DNA of 64,000 nucleotides from Chloroflexota bacterium. Its GTDB lineage: Bacteria > Chloroflexota > Anaerolineae > Anaerolineales > Villigracilaceae. Every line of letters begins with the position of its first letter. Position 1 is the stretch's first letter. Shown here piece by piece: positions 26,765-36,471 of this stretch. Made by a program: the position numbers and the translations under genes. The notes under the pieces were generated by a model, which searched no databases, was not told where the DNA came from, and saw only the letters and a list, made by a program, of their open reading frames with translations. The stretch is from positions 62,001 through 126,000 of the forward strand of contig JAIOOU010000001.1 in the NCBI GenBank assembly GCA_021414245.1, in the 5' to 3' direction.

Positions 26765-28432
26765 ATGAGATCAGATACAGTAAAAAAAGGTTATGAAAAA
26801 GCGCCGCATCGCGCCCTCTTGCGCGCCACCGGCCTGCGGGACGATGATTTCAAAAAACCGTTTGTGGCCATTGTCAATTCCTATGTGGATATTGTCCCCG
26901 GGCATGTGCATTTGCAGGAGTTTGGGAAACTGGTAAAGGATGCTGTTCGTGCGGCGGGCGGCATGCCGTTCGAGTTCAATACCATTGGCGTGGATGACGG
27001 CATTGCGATGGGCCATATGGGGATGAAGTACTCGCTTCCTTCGCGTGAATTGATCGCTGACTGTGTCGAGACCATGATCGAAGCTCATCAGTTTGATGCG
27101 ATGGTTTGCATCCCGAATTGCGACAAGATCGTGCCTGGCATGCTGCTGGCGGCGATGCGTGTGAATATCCCCACCATCTTTGTATCGGGTGGTGCAATGA
27201 AGGCCGGCATGACCCCTGAAGGGGAATCCATCGACTTGATCTCCGTATTCGAGGGTGTGGGGGCATTTTCAGCGGGGAAGATCGACGAGAAACGATTGTC
27301 CATCCTTGAAAAATTTGCCTGCCCCTCCTGCGGCTCCTGTTCCGGTATGTTCACTGCAAATTCCATGAACTGTTTGATGGAAGTGCTGGGCCTGGCTCTG
27401 CCTTATAACGGCTCTGCCCTCGCAAAAACGCCTGAACGCGAGGCCCTGGCGAAACGGGCCGCAGTGCAGGTGATGACCCTGATCGAACGCGATATCAAGC
27501 CCCGCGACATTGTCACCGCGGATGCGATCGATGATGCCTTTGCCCTGGATATGGCCATGGGCGGTTCATCCAATACCGTGCTGCACACCCTGGCATTGGC
27601 AAACGAAGCCGGCGTGGACTATCCGCTGACGCGCATCAATTCCGTGGCAGACAAGGTGCCGCACATCTGTAAAGTGAGTCCTGCCGGCAAATGGCACATG
27701 GAAGATGTGCATCGCGCGGGGGGCATCCCGGCCATATTAAACGAAGTTCAACGGGGAACCGGCATGCTGCATTTGGACCGCATGACGGTCAGCGGGACCA
27801 CTTTGGGGAAATCCATTCAAGGTGTTGAAATCAAGGACGAAGAAGTCATTCGCAAATATGAAAATGCGCATTCCAAACGCGGCAGTCTGTCCATTTTGTT
27901 TGGCAACCTTGCGCCCAAAGGCGCAGTTGTCAAAGTGGGTGGTGTGAGTGAAGCCATGATGAAGTTTGAGGGGCCCGCGGTCATCTTTGAATCCCAGGAC
28001 GAGGCCATGGCCGGGATTATTGCCGGCAAGGTCGGGGCAGGCGATTGCGTTGTGGTTCGATATGAAGGCCCGAAGGGCGGGCCGGGGATGCAGGAAATGT
28101 TGTCGCCCACGTCCGCGATCATGGGACAGGGCCTAGGCGACAAGGTGGCCCTGATCACCGATGGCCGCTTCAGCGGCGGGACCCGCGGCGCGTGTATCGG
28201 TCATGTGTCGCCGGAAGCTGCTGCGGGAGGGCCGATCGCGGCGATTCAAGCCGGGGACATCGTCCAGATCGATTTGATGGCACGCAGCCTAAACGTTAAG
28301 TTAAGCGATGCGCAGATCCAAAGCCGGCTGGCCGCACTGCCTGTGTTCAGGTCCAAAACAACGTCGAAATGGTTAAAGCGGTATTCATATTTTGTCACGA
28401 GTGCTGATACGGGTGCGGTGTTGGAAAGTTAG
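26765..28432 (+). CDS. ilvD: Dihydroxy-acid dehydratase
   Basis: A 555-residue Fe-S dehydratase of the IlvD/Edd family, acting at the third step of Val and Ile synthesis and giving the 2-keto acids. Marks: [78 protein letters not shown] (cluster Cys), [61 protein letters not shown]. First structural gene after the attenuator; GGAAAAG precedes the ATG. Confidence 0.96.
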   Translation: MRSDTVKKGYEKAPHRALLRATGLRDDDFKKPFVAIVNSYVDIVPGHVHLQEFGKLVKDAVRAAGGMPFEFNTIGVDDGIAMGHMGMKYSLPSRELIADCVETMIEAHQFDAMVCIPNCDKIVPGMLLAAMRVNIPTIFVSGGAMKAGMTPEGESIDLISVFEGVGAFSAGKIDEKRLSILEKFACPSCGSCSGMFTANSMNCLMEVLGLALPYNGSALAKTPEREALAKRAAVQVMTLIERDIKPRDIVTADAIDDAFALDMAMGGSSNTVLHTLALANEAGVDYPLTRINSVADKVPHICKVSPAGKWHMEDVHRAGGIPAILNEVQRGTGMLHLDRMTVSGTTLGKSIQGVEIKDEEVIRKYENAHSKRGSLSILFGNLAPKGAVVKVGGVSEAMMKFEGPAVIFESQDEAMAGIIAGKVGAGDCVVVRYEGPKGGPGMQEMLSPTSAIMGQGLGDKVALITDGRFSGGTRGACIGHVSPEAAAGGPIAAIQAGDIVQIDLMARSLNVKLSDAQIQSRLAALPVFRSKTTSKWLKRYSYFVTSADTGAVLES

Positions 28433-28440
28433 GAGAGCGA

Positions 28441-30126
28441 ATGAAAAAGACAGGCGCAGAGATTTTATGGGAATGTGTGGTGCGCGAAGGCGTGGAAGTG
28501 GTCTTCGGGTACCCAGGAGGGGCCAACATGCCGATCTACGATGCCATGTTGAGCTATCCCGTCCATCATGTGCTAGTTCGGCATGAACAGGGCGGAGCGC
28601 ATATGGCCGATGGGTATGCGCGCGCTTCCGGGAAAGTGGGAATGGCGATGGGGACATCCGGACCCGGTGCGACGAACCTTGTAACGGGCATTGCGACGGC
28701 GATGATGGATTCTGTACCAGTGGTTTTTGTTACGGGACAGGTGGCCGCCCACCTGATCGGCGGAGATGCATTCCAGGAAGTGGATGTGACCGGGATTACG
28801 CTGCCGATCACAAAACATAATTATCTGGTGACGCGTGCCGATGAGATCGCTGAAGTTGTGCGTGAGGCATTTTATATTGCCCGCAGCGGCCGCCCCGGGC
28901 CCGTACTGATCGACATCTGCAAGAATGCCCAGGTGGAACAGTGCGAGTTCGTGTACCCCGAAACCGTAAAACTTCCCGGGTATCAGCCTGTTGACCATGC
29001 ACCCAAAGACGCATTGGAACGCGCGGTCAAATTGATCGAGAAAGCGCAGCGCCCGGTCATTTTATGCGGACACGGTGTGCTGGTTTCGAAGGCCGAAGAG
29101 GTTCTCATGAACTTTGCCGTCAAGACGCAAACCCCGGTGGCCAGCACATTGTTGGGGTTGGGCGCATTTCCCGCCTCGCATGAGCTGAGTCTTGGGATGA
29201 TGGGCATGCATGGCGAAGTCCATACCAACATGGCCATCCAAAATTCCGACCTGATCCTGGCTTTCGGCATGCGTTTTGACGATCGTGTCACCGGCACTTT
29301 GAAGACCTATGCACCGCACGCCAAAAAGATCCATGTGGAAATCGATCCTTCCGAAGTGCACAAGAATGTAGCCGTGGACGTTCCCCTGGTGGGGGATCTC
29401 AACACCGTTTTGACCGATCTGGTCCCCATGGTGGATGAATATGATCACGAGGAATGGAAGAAGCAGATCCACAACTGGAAATCCGAGGCTGACAAACGCA
29501 GCATCATGAACTGGCCGGATGATGGAAAACTGTATGTCCCTCATTTGATCGAGGATATATGGAAGGCCACGGGCGGCGGTGCGATCATTTCCACGGATGT
29601 CGGCCAGCATCAAATGTGGACCGCGCAGTATTATGCGCTGGATAAACCCAACCGCTGGCTCTCTTCGGGTGGCGCAGGCACCATGGGCTTTGGTCTGCCG
29701 GCAGCGATTGGTGCCTGGTTTGCCGACAAGGAGCAGGAAGTTTGGGCCGTGGCCGGGGACGGCGGATTCCAGATGACGGCTGCTGAATTGACCACCGCCG
29801 TGCAGGAAGGTGCGAACGTGAAGGTCGCCATCATGAACAACAGTTTTCTTGGCATGGTGCGTCAATGGCAGGAGTTCTTCTTCGAGAAACGTTACTCGGC
29901 GGTGAATATGCTTTCGCCGGATTTTGTGAAACTGGCCGAGGCGCACGGTGTCCCAGCCAGGCGGGTGACGAAACGCGAAGAGGTAGACGAAGCGATTGCG
30001 TGGGCGCGCAGCATCAAAGGGCCCACGGTACTTGAATTCCGAGTGGAGCAGGAGGATGCAGTTTATCCGATGGTTCCCGCAGGGGCGGCGTTGGATCAAA
30101 TGATCCAGAGGCCGGCCAGAGCCTAG
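28441..30126 (+). CDS. ilvB: Acetolactate synthase, large subunit
   Basis: A 561-residue ThDP enzyme that condenses pyruvate with pyruvate or 2-oxobutyrate, first common step of Val/Leu/Ile synthesis. Marks: VEVVFGYPGGANMPIYDAM, RHEQGGAHMADGYARASGKVGMAMGTSGPGATNLVTGIATAMMDSVPVV, FQEVDVTGITLPITKHNYLV, GMRFDDRVTG, and the ThDP motif VAGDGGFQMTAAELTTAVQEGANVKVAIMNNSFLGMVRQWQEFF. It starts 9 bases after ilvD with an AGGAG site, and is followed by its regulatory subunit. Confidence 0.96.
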   Translation: MKKTGAEILWECVVREGVEVVFGYPGGANMPIYDAMLSYPVHHVLVRHEQGGAHMADGYARASGKVGMAMGTSGPGATNLVTGIATAMMDSVPVVFVTGQVAAHLIGGDAFQEVDVTGITLPITKHNYLVTRADEIAEVVREAFYIARSGRPGPVLIDICKNAQVEQCEFVYPETVKLPGYQPVDHAPKDALERAVKLIEKAQRPVILCGHGVLVSKAEEVLMNFAVKTQTPVASTLLGLGAFPASHELSLGMMGMHGEVHTNMAIQNSDLILAFGMRFDDRVTGTLKTYAPHAKKIHVEIDPSEVHKNVAVDVPLVGDLNTVLTDLVPMVDEYDHEEWKKQIHNWKSEADKRSIMNWPDDGKLYVPHLIEDIWKATGGGAIISTDVGQHQMWTAQYYALDKPNRWLSSGGAGTMGFGLPAAIGAWFADKEQEVWAVAGDGGFQMTAAELTTAVQEGANVKVAIMNNSFLGMVRQWQEFFFEKRYSAVNMLSPDFVKLAEAHGVPARRVTKREEVDEAIAWARSIKGPTVLEFRVEQEDAVYPMVPAGAALDQMIQRPARA

Positions 30127-30195
30127 AAAACAAATCCGCAGATTGGCATCACCCGCTTGATCCGGCCTGTCTGTGGATGAGAATTGGAGAACGGT

Positions 30196-30759
30196 ATGAA
30201 CTACACTTTTATTGCATTGGTTGAAAACAAACCCGGTGTCCTGAATCGGGTGGCCTCCCTGTTCCGACGGCGAAATTTCAACATTGAATCCCTCGCTGTG
30301 GGGAGGACGGAAGACCCCGAAGTATCCCGGATGACCGTGGTCGTGGATTGCCCCAACGGGGATATGGATGCACATAAGATCGAAGCGAATCTGTACAAAC
30401 TGGTCAACGTGATTGACGTGCAGGACGTCACGCGTCAACCCTCCGTGACCCGGGATCTGGCTCTCATCAAAATTAAGGTCGGCCCCGAAAAACGTGCCGA
30501 AGTTAATGGGCTGGCCGAAATCTTCCGCGCCCACATCGTAGATGTAGCGGTCGATTCAGTCATCGTGGAGATCACCGGCACGGAGGATAAGATCGAGGGC
30601 ATGATCGAACTTCTGCGCCCGCTGGGCATTGTCGAAATGGTGCGCACAGGCCAGGTGGCCATGACCCGCGGGGTGAATGATGGCGTGCGCCGGGTCCCGG
30701 GAGTGGCCGGGAATCACCGCTTTGAGGATATGTCTGAACTGGCCGAGATGGCGCCGTAG
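30196..30759 (+). CDS. ilvN: Acetolactate synthase, small regulatory subunit
   Basis: A 187-residue subunit with an N-terminal ACT domain (ALVENKPGVLNRVASLFRRRNFNIESLAVGRTEDPEVSRMTVVVD) that binds valine in this family, and a C-terminal domain (LALIKIKVGPEKRAEVNGLAEIFRAHIVDVAVDSVIVEITGTEDKIEGMIELLRPLGIVEMVRTGQVAMTRG). The start MNYTFIALVEN follows GGAG; a TTG 12 bases upstream is a weaker choice. It activates IlvB and confers feedback sensitivity. Confidence 0.95.
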   Translation: MNYTFIALVENKPGVLNRVASLFRRRNFNIESLAVGRTEDPEVSRMTVVVDCPNGDMDAHKIEANLYKLVNVIDVQDVTRQPSVTRDLALIKIKVGPEKRAEVNGLAEIFRAHIVDVAVDSVIVEITGTEDKIEGMIELLRPLGIVEMVRTGQVAMTRGVNDGVRRVPGVAGNHRFEDMSELAEMAP

Positions 30760-30771
30760 TTGTAAATGATG

Positions 30772-30876
30772 TCATTGCGAGAGCGGTATTTGCCCGCTCG
30801 AAGCAATCTCAAGTACATATCAGATATTTAATTTCATTTGCGAAGAGATTGTTTCATCGCTCTGCTCTTTGCAATA
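30772..30876. repeat. Palindromic intergenic repeat (TCATTGCGAG / GCAATCTC type)
   Basis: TCATTGCGAGAGCGG and GAAGCAATCTC on the left are mirrored, imperfectly, by GAGATTGTTTC and CTGCTCTTTGCAAT on the right, and a small GAGCGG..CCGCTC stem lies inside. This is the look of the TCATTGCGAG-type dispersed repeats common in bacterial intergenic DNA. It lies between ilvN and ilvC and could fold in the mRNA. Confidence 0.65.
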
Positions 30877-30905
30877 ATCTATCAAATTAAGGAGAACCAT
30901 TCATC

Positions 30906-31958
30906 ATGGCAAAGATCAATTTTGGCGGCACGGAAGAGGAAGTGGTAACCCGCGATGAATTTTCGCTCGACAGGGCCCGGGAAGTCCTGAAGAACGAGGT
31001 GGTGGCGGTCCTTGGCTATGGCGTGCAGGGACCTGCCCAGGCCATGAACATGCGCGATAACGGCATTCATGTGATCATTGGCCAGCGTGAAGGTACGGCC
31101 AATTGGGACAAGGCTGTTGCCGATGGCTGGGTCCCGGGCAAGACACTTTTCAATGTGGAGGATGCCGCTGAAAGAGGTACTGTAGTTCAGTACCTGCTTT
31201 CAGATGCAGGTCAGCGATCGCAATGGCCGAAGATCGTGGAACATCTCAATGAAGGTGACATGCTGTACTTCTCGCATGGATTCTCGGTCACTTTCAAGGA
31301 TGACACCGGCGTGATCCCGCCTTCCCACCTGGATGTTGCATTGGTTGCTCCCAAGGGCTCCGGCCGCAGCGTGCGCACGAACTTCCTCGAAGGATCCGGC
31401 ATCAATGCCAGTTTCGCCGTGCATCAGGATGCGACGGGCAGGGCCAGGGAGCGTACCATTGCGCTGGGCATTGCCATCGGCGCGGGATATTTATTCCCGA
31501 CCACTTTTGAAAAGGAAGTGTATTCCGACCTGACCGGGGAACGCGGCATTCTGATGGGCGCATTGGCAGGTGTGATGGAAGCCCAATACAACGAACTTCG
31601 CAAGCACGGGCATTCCCCGTCCGAGGCTTTCAACGAAACGGTCGAAGAGTTGACCCAGTCCCTGATCCGTTTGGTGGGCCAGAATGGCATGGACTGGATG
31701 TATGCGAACTGCTCCACCACCGCCCAACGCGGCGCATTGGATTGGAAGGACAAGTTCCGGGATGCCACGGCGCCCATATTCCAGGATCTGTATCAAAGCG
31801 TGGTGACCGGCAACGAGGCCCGTATCACCCTCGAAGCCAACAGCAAACCTGATTATCGTGCCAAACTCGAAGTGGAGCTGGCCGCCATACGTGATTCGGA
31901 AATGTGGCGCGCTGGCGCTGCTGTCCGTTCGTTGCGTCCTGAAAATTGGAAGAAGTAG
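30906..31958 (+). CDS. ilvC: Ketol-acid reductoisomerase
   Basis: A 350-residue NAD(P)H enzyme at the second step of Val/Ile synthesis. Marks: VVAVLGYGVQGPAQAMNMRDNGIHVIIGQREG (Rossmann G-x-G-x-x-G), DMLYFSHGFSVTF, VALVAPKGSGRSVR, and the C-terminal metal-binding knot ETFEKEVYSDLTGERGILMGALAGVMEAQYNELRKHGHSPSEAFNETVEEL. AAGGAG lies 11 bases before the ATG. It is closer to the longer KARI variants with an additional N-terminal strand than to the shortest class I forms. Confidence 0.95.
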   Translation: MAKINFGGTEEEVVTRDEFSLDRAREVLKNEVVAVLGYGVQGPAQAMNMRDNGIHVIIGQREGTANWDKAVADGWVPGKTLFNVEDAAERGTVVQYLLSDAGQRSQWPKIVEHLNEGDMLYFSHGFSVTFKDDTGVIPPSHLDVALVAPKGSGRSVRTNFLEGSGINASFAVHQDATGRARERTIALGIAIGAGYLFPTTFEKEVYSDLTGERGILMGALAGVMEAQYNELRKHGHSPSEAFNETVEELTQSLIRLVGQNGMDWMYANCSTTAQRGALDWKDKFRDATAPIFQDLYQSVVTGNEARITLEANSKPDYRAKLEVELAAIRDSEMWRAGAAVRSLRPENWKK

Positions 31959-32010
31959 TCTGTGACTCTGGAGTGCTGGAACGAACTGTCGCACTCCACA
32001 AGGAGAACGT

Positions 32011-33648
32011 ATGACCAATAACTATGTAAAGATCTTCGACACCACCTTGAGGGACGGCGAACAATCCCCCGGTGCCACCATGACCTCCGCTGAAAAACTG
32101 GAGGTGGCTCATAATCTTGCGCGCCTTGGGGTCGATATTATTGAAGCGGGATTTCCCGCCGCCTCGCCCGATGACCTGGAAGCTGCCCGGCGAATCGCTG
32201 TTGAAGTGGGCAACCCACCTGAAGGTCAGCCTGATGCGAAAGTCCCCGTCATTGCAGGTCTGGCGCGGGCCAATAAACCCGATATCGACAAGGCCTGGGA
32301 GGCGGTCAAGGATGCGAAACGACCGCGGATCCACACCTTCCTTGCAACCTCTGCGATTCACATGAAGCACAAGCTGAAGATGGATCCCGAGGATGTGGTC
32401 CAGCGGGTTTCAGAGATGGTGACCTACGCAAAAACACTTTGCAGCGACGTCGAATTTTCTCCTGAAGACGCGGGCCGCTCTGAACCGGAATTTTTGTATG
32501 TAGTTCTGGCCGAAGCCATCAAGGCCGGCGCCTCCACGCTGAACATTCCGGATACGGTGGGGTACACCACGCCCGATGAATTTTATAACCTGATCGACGG
32601 CATTATCCAACATACCCCCGGCATGCATGACGGCATTACGATTTCGGTCCACTGCCATGATGACCTCGGCCTTGCCACGGCCAATACCCTGGCCGGGATT
32701 CGTGCGGGCGCCCGCCAGGCCGAAGTGACCGTGAACGGCATCGGCGAACGCGCAGGCAACACTTCGCTTGAAGAGGTGGTGATGGCTTTGAAGACCCGCC
32801 ATCCGGTCTTTAATTTGGAAACAGGGATCGAGACTCAGCAGCTCTCCCGTATCAGCAAACTGGTCAGCAATTACACAGGCATTGTCGTCCAGCCGAACAA
32901 AGCCATTGTGGGCTCGAATGCCTTTGCACACGAAGCCGGCATTCATCAGGATGGGATGCTCAAACATCAGACCACATATGAGATCATGCGTCCCGAGGAT
33001 GTCGGGGTCAATCAATCCAATCTGGTGCTGGGCAAACATTCCGGTCGCCATGCGTTGCGAAACCGCCTCGCCGAAATGGGACATTCCCTCGACGAGATCG
33101 AGCTTGACAAGGCTTTTGCGCGTTTCAAGGAACTGGCCGACCGCAAAAAGGTCATCACCGATCTCGATCTTGAGGCCTTGATCGCCGACGAGTTCTACAA
33201 ACCGCGCGATGTGTATCTGCTCAACGGCATGCAGGTTTCCTGCGGCACGATGGGCATGCCCACCGCCACGGTTCGTCTGCGTGGACCGGACGGAGTGATC
33301 CATACCGTGGCCGCCATCGGCACCGGCCCGGTGGATGCAACCTACAAGGCCATCGACTCGATCGTCAGTGTGCCATGCACTTTGCTGGAGTTCAACATCC
33401 ATTCCATCACTCAGGGCATTGACGCGCTGGGCGAGGTCACCGTGCGCATCCAGAGCGAGCAGGGCTCGACCACCATGGACGCGCAAAGCGAAGTCACATA
33501 CGCCCGCGTATATGGCGGACACGGCGCGGATACCGACATCATTGTCGCCAGCGCCAAGGCCTATATCAATGCCCTGAATAAGCTCATCATCGCCCGGACC
33601 GAAGGGTCCGAGAAGGTGAAAGACAACATCGGTGTGATGCTGGGATGA
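32011..33648 (+). CDS. leuA: 2-isopropylmalate synthase
   Basis: A 545-residue enzyme that condenses acetyl-CoA with 2-oxoisovalerate, first step to leucine. The TIM-barrel part shows [103 protein letters not shown] and [19 protein letters not shown]. The C-terminal LeuA dimer domain (from about 400) usually binds leucine for feedback. AAGGAG before the ATG. Its stop overlaps a small palindrome. Confidence 0.95.
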   Translation: MTNNYVKIFDTTLRDGEQSPGATMTSAEKLEVAHNLARLGVDIIEAGFPAASPDDLEAARRIAVEVGNPPEGQPDAKVPVIAGLARANKPDIDKAWEAVKDAKRPRIHTFLATSAIHMKHKLKMDPEDVVQRVSEMVTYAKTLCSDVEFSPEDAGRSEPEFLYVVLAEAIKAGASTLNIPDTVGYTTPDEFYNLIDGIIQHTPGMHDGITISVHCHDDLGLATANTLAGIRAGARQAEVTVNGIGERAGNTSLEEVVMALKTRHPVFNLETGIETQQLSRISKLVSNYTGIVVQPNKAIVGSNAFAHEAGIHQDGMLKHQTTYEIMRPEDVGVNQSNLVLGKHSGRHALRNRLAEMGHSLDEIELDKAFARFKELADRKKVITDLDLEALIADEFYKPRDVYLLNGMQVSCGTMGMPTATVRLRGPDGVIHTVAAIGTGPVDATYKAIDSIVSVPCTLLEFNIHSITQGIDALGEVTVRIQSEQGSTTMDAQSEVTYARVYGGHGADTDIIVASAKAYINALNKLIIARTEGSEKVKDNIGVMLG

Positions 33649-33679
33649 AGCAATCTCTCCCAACTTTAAGGATTGCTTC
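33647..33679. repeat. Short palindrome at the leuA stop
   Basis: GAAGCAATC (33647-33655) and GATTGCTTC (33671-33679) form a 9 bp stem with a 15 base loop and no T-tract. It shares the GAAGCAATCTC core with the repeat between ilvN and ilvC. Confidence 0.55.
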
Positions 33680-33710
33680 GTCGCACGGACATAGCAAAAA
33701 GGTTTTATAA

Positions 33711-35117
33711 ATGATGCCAAAAACACTCTTTCAAAAAATATGGGACTCACATGTTGTCTTGGAGCAGCCTGAATCTCCCGCCGTGCTTTATATTGACCTG
33801 CACCTTGTACACGAGGTCACTTCACCACAGGCGTTTACCGGTCTGCGTCAGCGCGGACTGAAGGTCCGCCGCCCGGATAAAACCCTCGCCACGATGGATC
33901 ACTCCATTCCAACGACTCCCGTCAATGTCCCGATCGCGGACGAGCTGGCTGCCGCGCAGATCAGGCAAATGGAAACCAATGCCGCCGAGTTCGGCATTAC
34001 CCTGCATGGCATGACCAGCGCCCATCGTGGCATTGTGCATGTGATCGGCCCCGAACTCGGGCGTACCCAGCCGGGCATGACCATTGTTTGCGGTGACAGT
34101 CACACTGCCACCCATGGAGCCTTTGGCGCCCTGGCGTTCGGCATCGGCACCTCTGAAGTGGAGCATGTGCTCGCGACGCAGTGTCTCCTACAACGAAAAC
34201 CCCGGACCTTCGAGGTCCGGGTAAATGGGACCTTGTCCAAGGGGGTTTCCGCAAAGGATATCATCCTCGCCTTGATCGCACGGATTGGTGTTGGCGGGGG
34301 TACGGGTCATGTTTTTGAATTCACTGGTGAGGCCATTCGCGGCCTGACAATGGAGCAGCGCATGACCGTCTGCAACATGTCCATTGAAGGTGGCGCGCGT
34401 GCGGGCATGATCGCGCCCGATGAAGTCACTTTTGAGTACCTCAAAGGCCGCGAGTTCGCACCACAGGGCGCAGACTGGGATAAAGCCGTTGCCTATTGGA
34501 AAAATCTTCCCAGTGATGAGGGCGCTTTCTATGATAAATCCATCACCCTGGATGCCTCCGAACTTGAGCCGATGATCACATACGGCACGAATCCGGGTAT
34601 GGGCATGAAGATCACTGACCGGGTCCCAACCTCAGAATTTTTTAGCGAGCCTTCACAAAAGGCTGCCTTCGAAAAGGCCTTGACCTATATGGGCTTGCAG
34701 CCCGGTCAGTCCCTGCTTGGCAAGAAAGTGGATGTGGTCTTTATCGGCAGCTGCACCAACTCGCGTATCTCCGACCTTCGTCTGGCTGCTTCCATCCTCA
34801 AGGGACACAGGGTCTCTGAAAACACACGCGTGATGGTTGTGCCAGGCTCACAGGATGTAAAGAAGCAGGCCGAGCAGGAAGGTCTGGACAAGATCTTTAA
34901 AGAGGCAGGCGCCGAATGGCGCGAAGCCGGTTGTTCCATGTGCATTGCCATGAACGGTGACCAGCTTCAGCCCGGTCAATACGCAGTCTCCACCAGCAAC
35001 CGCAACTTTGAAGGCCGCCAGGGCAAGGGCGGGCGCACATTCCTGGCAAGCCCGGTGACTGCTGCGGCCACTGCCCTGAGCGGTGTGGTCACCGATCCAC
35101 GCACGATTCTGAGGTGA
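33711..35117 (+). CDS. leuC: 3-isopropylmalate dehydratase, large subunit
   Basis: A 468-residue aconitase-family subunit that isomerises isopropylmalate; it may also serve citramalate from CimA. Marks: [120 protein letters not shown] (cluster Cys), [27 protein letters not shown]. The start may be either of two adjacent ATG codons. The partner leuD lies one gene further on. Confidence 0.96.
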   Translation: MMPKTLFQKIWDSHVVLEQPESPAVLYIDLHLVHEVTSPQAFTGLRQRGLKVRRPDKTLATMDHSIPTTPVNVPIADELAAAQIRQMETNAAEFGITLHGMTSAHRGIVHVIGPELGRTQPGMTIVCGDSHTATHGAFGALAFGIGTSEVEHVLATQCLLQRKPRTFEVRVNGTLSKGVSAKDIILALIARIGVGGGTGHVFEFTGEAIRGLTMEQRMTVCNMSIEGGARAGMIAPDEVTFEYLKGREFAPQGADWDKAVAYWKNLPSDEGAFYDKSITLDASELEPMITYGTNPGMGMKITDRVPTSEFFSEPSQKAAFEKALTYMGLQPGQSLLGKKVDVVFIGSCTNSRISDLRLAASILKGHRVSENTRVMVVPGSQDVKKQAEQEGLDKIFKEAGAEWREAGCSMCIAMNGDQLQPGQYAVSTSNRNFEGRQGKGGRTFLASPVTAAATALSGVVTDPRTILR

Positions 35118-35119
35118 GC

Positions 35120-35848
35120 ATGGTCACGGATGAAATTTGGAAACTGCCCGCCATTGTCAGCCGCTTTTTGTCCTATCGAGCCGCCATCCCGCTGGCGCAG
35201 GAGCAGATCGGCATCATGATGTCCATCCTCAAGGTCCGTTCCCGGCCGGTTGAAAAATTTCTGGATCTGGGTTGCGGCGACGGCATTTTGGGTGCGGCCA
35301 TCCTGGGGACCTATCCGAACAGCCGCGGTGTCCTTGCCGATTTTTCCGAGCCGATGCTTGAAGAGGCACGCGAACAGTTAAAGGAATATGCCGGTCAGCT
35401 GGCCTTTGAGAATCTCGATTATGGCGACCCCGCCTGGGTGAACCGGATGCAGGCCGAGGATCCGTTTGATGCGATCGTGTCGGGCTATTCCATTCATCAT
35501 CAGCCGGATGCGCGCAAGCGTCCCATTTACGAAGAAATATTCTCCCTGCTTAAACCAGGCGGCTGGTTCATCAACATCGAACATATCGCCGCTTCCTCGC
35601 AACTGGCTGTGGATCTATTCAATCAACACATCATCGACGGAAGATATGCGATCGAAAAAGCCAATGGCGGAGGCAGGACCCGCCAGGAGATCTCGGATGT
35701 TTTCATGAACCGTCCCGACCGGGAGGCGAACATTTTGCTGCCCGTCGAGACGCAATGCAGCTGGTTGAATGAGATCGGCTACGAGGAAGTGGATTGTTAC
35801 TTCCGTGTGTATGAACTGGCAGTCTTTGGCGGCCGCCGCCCGGAATGA
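35120..35848 (+). CDS. Class I SAM-dependent methyltransferase
   Basis: A 242-residue protein with a Rossmann methyltransferase core: KFLDLGCGDGILGAAIL (SAM-binding motif I, about residues 48-64), GVLADFSEPMLEEAREQL (motif II acidic), FDAIVSGYSIHHQP (motif IV), EIFSLLKPGGWFINIEH. A C-terminal part (RPDREANILLPVETQCSWLNEIGYEEVDCYFRVYELAVFGG) matches trans-aconitate methyltransferase-like proteins in style. The ATG lies 2 bases after the leuC stop; a GTG 6 bases earlier is possible. It sits between the two subunits of isopropylmalate isomerase. A repair role on an aconitate-like by-product would fit this place but is only inference. Confidence 0.85.
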   Translation: MVTDEIWKLPAIVSRFLSYRAAIPLAQEQIGIMMSILKVRSRPVEKFLDLGCGDGILGAAILGTYPNSRGVLADFSEPMLEEAREQLKEYAGQLAFENLDYGDPAWVNRMQAEDPFDAIVSGYSIHHQPDARKRPIYEEIFSLLKPGGWFINIEHIAASSQLAVDLFNQHIIDGRYAIEKANGGGRTRQEISDVFMNRPDREANILLPVETQCSWLNEIGYEEVDCYFRVYELAVFGGRRPE

Positions 35849-35866
35849 CCGAAAAGGAAAAAAACA

Positions 35867-36451
35867 ATGGTTCAATTCACCACCTTAACTTCCCGTGTGA
35901 TGGCACTTCCGGTCAACGACATTGACACGGATCAGATCATCCCGGCTCAATTTCTCAAGGTTACGGATAAAAACAATCTGGCAGATGCGCTTTTCTACAA
36001 CTGGCGCTACAACGACGATAAATCCATCAAGCAGGATTTCATCATCAACAAGCCCGAGTCGAAAGGCTGCCAAATCCTTTTGGCCGGTGACAACTTCGGC
36101 TGCGGGTCGAGCCGCGAACATGCGCCCTGGGCACTGACGGCCTACGGTTTCCGCGCAGTCATCTCGACCTCCTTCGCGGATATCTTCCGCAACAACTCCC
36201 TGAAGAATGGCCTGATCCCGATCATCGTCGACAATGAAACCCACAAGATGCTCTTTGAGCTTGTGGAGGAGGCGCCCCGCGTCGAACTGACCGTTGATCT
36301 GGCCGCACAAACCCTGTCTTTCCCCGGCGGCTCGGTCAGCTTCCCGATCGATCCATTCAACAAGACCTGTTTATTGAACGGTGTCGATGAACTTGGATAT
36401 ATCCTTGGTTTTGAAAAAGAGATATCCGCCTTCGAGAATAGAACGGGATAA
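35867..36451 (+). CDS. leuD: 3-isopropylmalate dehydratase, small subunit
   Basis: A 194-residue swivelling-domain subunit that completes LeuC. Marks: FTTLTSRVMALPVNDIDTDQIIPAQFLKV, ILLAGDNFGCGSSREHAPWALTAYGFRAVISTSFADIFRNNSLKNGLIPI, and a C-terminal FPIDPFNKTCLLNGVDELGYIL. This is the bacterial LeuD length with the extended C-terminus. AAAGGA precedes the ATG. Confidence 0.95.
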   Translation: MVQFTTLTSRVMALPVNDIDTDQIIPAQFLKVTDKNNLADALFYNWRYNDDKSIKQDFIINKPESKGCQILLAGDNFGCGSSREHAPWALTAYGFRAVISTSFADIFRNNSLKNGLIPIIVDNETHKMLFELVEEAPRVELTVDLAAQTLSFPGGSVSFPIDPFNKTCLLNGVDELGYILGFEKEISAFENRTG

Positions 36452-36471
36452 GGAATATATAACGAGTTAAC

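Noticed and set aside
29062-30534. 490-codon open frame on the minus strand across ilvB and ilvN
   Set aside because: It is antisense to two well-supported genes, has no known motif, and arises from codon bias.
32410-33750. 446-codon open frame on the minus strand across leuA
   Set aside because: Antisense to leuA, with His/Gly-rich low-complexity translation and no family similarity.
34201-34221. CCCGGACCT-TCG-AGGTCCGGG hairpin inside leuC, like a terminator
   Set aside because: No T-tract follows and the codons encode a normal LeuC segment ([12 protein letters not shown]).
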